From 0-14-0-20-45-22 sp041645495 (GTDB lineage Bacteria > Fidelibacterota > UBA2242), in NCBI GenBank assembly GCA_041645495.1, contig JBAZPZ010000054.1, forward strand, positions 1 through 13,409: 13,409 nt of DNA, in the 5' to 3' direction. Below are positions 11,441-13,409 of this stretch, piece after piece (the stretch's first letter is position 1; each line of letters begins with the position of its first letter). The notes under the pieces were generated by a model. That model did no database searches. It saw only the letters and a program-made list of their open reading frames with translations, and was not told where the DNA came from. The translations under genes were made by a program, and so were the position numbers.

Positions 11441-13409
11441 TCAGAACCTTACCCTCACCGTCACGATCTTGCGCGGCCCGGCTTCTACGCTAACCGTATT
11501 GCCGTCCGGTGCGATAGCCGCCTGCGGCAGATCGTCTTCGGATAGTTTGGTATAAGCGACGGATTTCGGTTGGCGAAAGAACTCCAGCGTTTCAGAATGT
11601 TTCTCGTCGGACGGATTCCAGAGCCGTACGATCAGGTCGTCGCCGTTCTCCGCGGTTTTAATGGCCGAGAGGATCAGGCACCGGTCTTTCATCGTCATGT
11701 AACTCTGCACCGGCTCGCCGTCACCGGCTGGCCGGTTGCCTTTGAGCGGCGGATAGCCGGACGAAATCTTCCCGGACTGGCGCGTCAGCAAGCCCGCCTG
11801 TAATTCCTGAACTCTTTGCATAGCGTCCACGCGGTTCAGTTCTCCGGCGAAGGGCATCAGCGCGAAGCGATGGACGATTTCGCCGAGTTCCAGTCCGTCA
11901 TGTTCACCGGCGGTTGAAAAAGTGCGCCGGAAAGAGCGCAACAGCGTCACCTGCATCGTCCGGCGCCGGTCGTCGCGTACACCGCCTTCATGCAATCCGC
12001 CGCCGGAGAGGAAAGCCAAACCGCGCTTTCCTTTGCCGATTGACTGCAAATGTAAAAACGGCTTTTCGGTCAACTCGACTTCCTGCCATCTGGCGGTCTC
12101 GGGATTCAGGCGAATGTCACGCTCGACGAAATCGAACGGATGTTGGGCCAGATAAGTCTTCGCATCGCTGATGTCCGTCGGCAGAAGCAGTCGCAGGCAA
12201 TGATCTTCCGCGCGGTTATCGATCACGGTTTCGATTTCGACGACCGGCGAATTTTTCCGCAAGGTAATGTAATTGGTTACTGACAGATCAATCCGCGAGA
12301 CGCTCCGCCGTTCCTGCAAGCGATCGTAGCGCAAAGGCACGTTCAGAATCAGCGCGACTTTGAACGTCACCTGTTGTGGGCCGTCATGCATGACGGAAAC
12401 CTGCGCCGGGCTGGCCGCCGACAATACAAATTCGTCGGCGACCGTCGGCGAATGGAACCAGCCGCTCCCGATCTCGCTTTTGTCTTCGAAGGTCAGCAGA
12501 TCGCGGTAGGTTTCGCCGGTGGCTTTGTCGGTCATCGTCAATGTCCCATTGGATTCGACGGCGATGTTTAAAAATTCGTTCTCGGCGCTGGCGGGACCGG
12601 TATGCAGACTGCCCATCAACCGGTAAGGCGTCGGGCAGGGTTTCACCAGAATTCCGGTAAAACCGAAAGCCGGCAAATCGAGTTCTGCGGCAATCTTGTA
12701 GCGCGTGAATTCGCCGTCGCCGGCATGATTCTCGACCTGCGCGAAAGCCGTCCGATTCTGTGTGCGCGGCGCGATCCTCAGACGCTGATAAGGAATTTCC
12801 CGCCCGTCCGCACTCCACAACGTAAACGACTTGATGTTCTGCGAACCGGCAAAGCCTTCCGTGAAAACCGTCGGGAAATCCAGCGGCAGATCGACATCGA
12901 ACTGCATAACTTCGCGGCGCGGCCAGGGCAAAGGATTGGCGATCACGACGGTGAATTCGTCCTTCTCCTGCGCCAGTTCGGCGCAATTCATCGTCAGCAT
13001 TCCGAAGGCTTTGTTGCGCAATTGATTGCCGAGCGTGCGGCATTGATCGTAGCGGAACATCATGTCGCGATGCACCTGATCGAGCGAACAACCGCAAATG
13101 CTGTCGTGCGCGTGATTGAGCAGGAGATTCTTCCAGGCGATTTTCAGGAAATTCTGCGGCAGTTTTTCTTCCGTTAAATTGACAATCGCCATCCACGGTT
13201 CGACCCAGCGCTCCAGTAAAGTCTGGCAGGCGTCATTGGCCTGTTTCATGCGGACGCGCGCCGAAACGCAGTTGGGAATCAGCCATAGATAAGGATTGCG
13301 GGTTTTGGAAGGTTCGCGCAGTTCGCCGGTGCGCGTCGGCACATCGACGGCGCCTTTCCGCGCGTCATCAAAGAAATCCGGCAGAGTCGAATGTTTGGCA
13401 GAGACATTG
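11441..13409 (-). CDS. GH38 alpha-mannosidase, C-terminal part; start lies outside the window
   Basis: The frame is open from the window edge to TGA at 11441, giving about 656 codons. A GTG at 13342 is not the true start, because residues before it (HSTLPDFFDDARKGAVDVPT) continue the family pattern. Present are the helical-bundle block NHAHDSICGCSLDQVHRDMM, whose second His is the expected zinc ligand, and the long all-beta C-terminal domain ending RKIVTVRVRF. The first zinc ligands and the nucleophile Asp would be upstream. The enzyme releases alpha-mannose; the NHAHDSI form also occurs in mannosylglycerate hydrolase (MngB), which would fit the GH13_18 gene. It converges on the accessory stretch. 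No signal peptide can be assessed. Family length is normally 850-1000. Confidence 0.9.
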   Translation of the reverse strand, partial: NVSAKHSTLPDFFDDARKGAVDVPTRTGELREPSKTRNPYLWLIPNCVSARVRMKQANDACQTLLERWVEPWMAIVNLTEEKLPQNFLKIAWKNLLLNHAHDSICGCSLDQVHRDMMFRYDQCRTLGNQLRNKAFGMLTMNCAELAQEKDEFTVVIANPLPWPRREVMQFDVDLPLDFPTVFTEGFAGSQNIKSFTLWSADGREIPYQRLRIAPRTQNRTAFAQVENHAGDGEFTRYKIAAELDLPAFGFTGILVKPCPTPYRLMGSLHTGPASAENEFLNIAVESNGTLTMTDKATGETYRDLLTFEDKSEIGSGWFHSPTVADEFVLSAASPAQVSVMHDGPQQVTFKVALILNVPLRYDRLQERRSVSRIDLSVTNYITLRKNSPVVEIETVIDNRAEDHCLRLLLPTDISDAKTYLAQHPFDFVERDIRLNPETARWQEVELTEKPFLHLQSIGKGKRGLAFLSGGGLHEGGVRDDRRRTMQVTLLRSFRRTFSTAGEHDGLELGEIVHRFALMPFAGELNRVDAMQRVQELQAGLLTRQSGKISSGYPPLKGNRPAGDGEPVQSYMTMKDRCLILSAIKTAENGDDLIVRLWNPSDEKHSETLEFFRQPKSVAYTKLSEDDLPQAAIAPDGNTVSVEAGPRKIVTVRVRF

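Noticed and set aside
12602..13177. 191-aa plus-strand ORF antisense to GH38
   Set aside because: Antisense shadow with low-complexity composition and no ribosome site.
12384..13196. 270-aa minus-strand ORF overlapping GH38
   Set aside because: Arg/Ser-rich out-of-frame shadow of the GH38 reading frame.
1..13409. CRISPR array, tRNA or rRNA gene
   Set aside because: No regularly spaced repeat with spacers, no cloverleaf-like sequence and no conserved rRNA segment was seen on either strand.

Overview
The window looks like the chromosome (or a metagenome contig) of a free-living, mid-GC, Gram-negative-type bacterium. A lipobox lipoprotein, a vSGLT-like sodium/sugar symporter, a signal-peptide trypsin-like protease and cytoplasmic carbohydrate enzymes fit that. 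Tiny GC-rich palindromes that sit inside coding sequence, including the encoded peptides NPEASG and PAVAG, remind me of poorly cultivated FCB-type lineages. That taxonomic hint is weak and comes from memory.

Layout. (1) 1-3019, minus strand: a LacI-family regulator with a near-consensus promoter and candidate operator half-sites, then a sodium:sugar symporter, then the start of a lipoprotein resembling the M24 aminopeptidase/creatinase family. This reads as one sugar- or nutrient-responsive operon. (2) 3035-3826: a decayed IS4-family element. It keeps terminal inverted repeats and the YREK signature, has lost much of the transposase, and is invaded by short palindromes. (3) 3834-4757, minus: an AraC-family cupin regulator, divergent from (4) 5057-8131, plus: a corrinoid (B12)-binding protein, a GQSNMAG-type carbohydrate esterase and a GH13_18 sugar phosphorylase. 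The last two genes overlap by 4 nt. (5) 8132-11440: an accessory-looking stretch. It holds a previously unlisted 57-codon ORF overlapping a Bro-N/DinD-like gene, a secreted trypsin-like protease, and an AT-rich gene with a HEPN-like R-x4-H motif, plus a duplicated promoter-like repeat and interleaved inverted repeats. (6) 11441-13409, minus: the C-terminal two thirds of a GH38 alpha-mannosidase that runs off the window.

How it may work together (inference): the AraC regulator probably controls the corrinoid/esterase/phosphorylase operon, which would deacylate and phosphorolyse an alpha-glucoside. GH38 would remove alpha-mannosyl groups, and the symporter would import sugar under LacI control. 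The most puzzling element is the corrinoid protein, which heads a sugar operon with no methyltransferase or reactivase in view. The most unusual DNA-level features are the palindromes within the transposase remnant, the 25-bp palindrome inside the Bro-N gene, and the duplicated promoter cassette around it.
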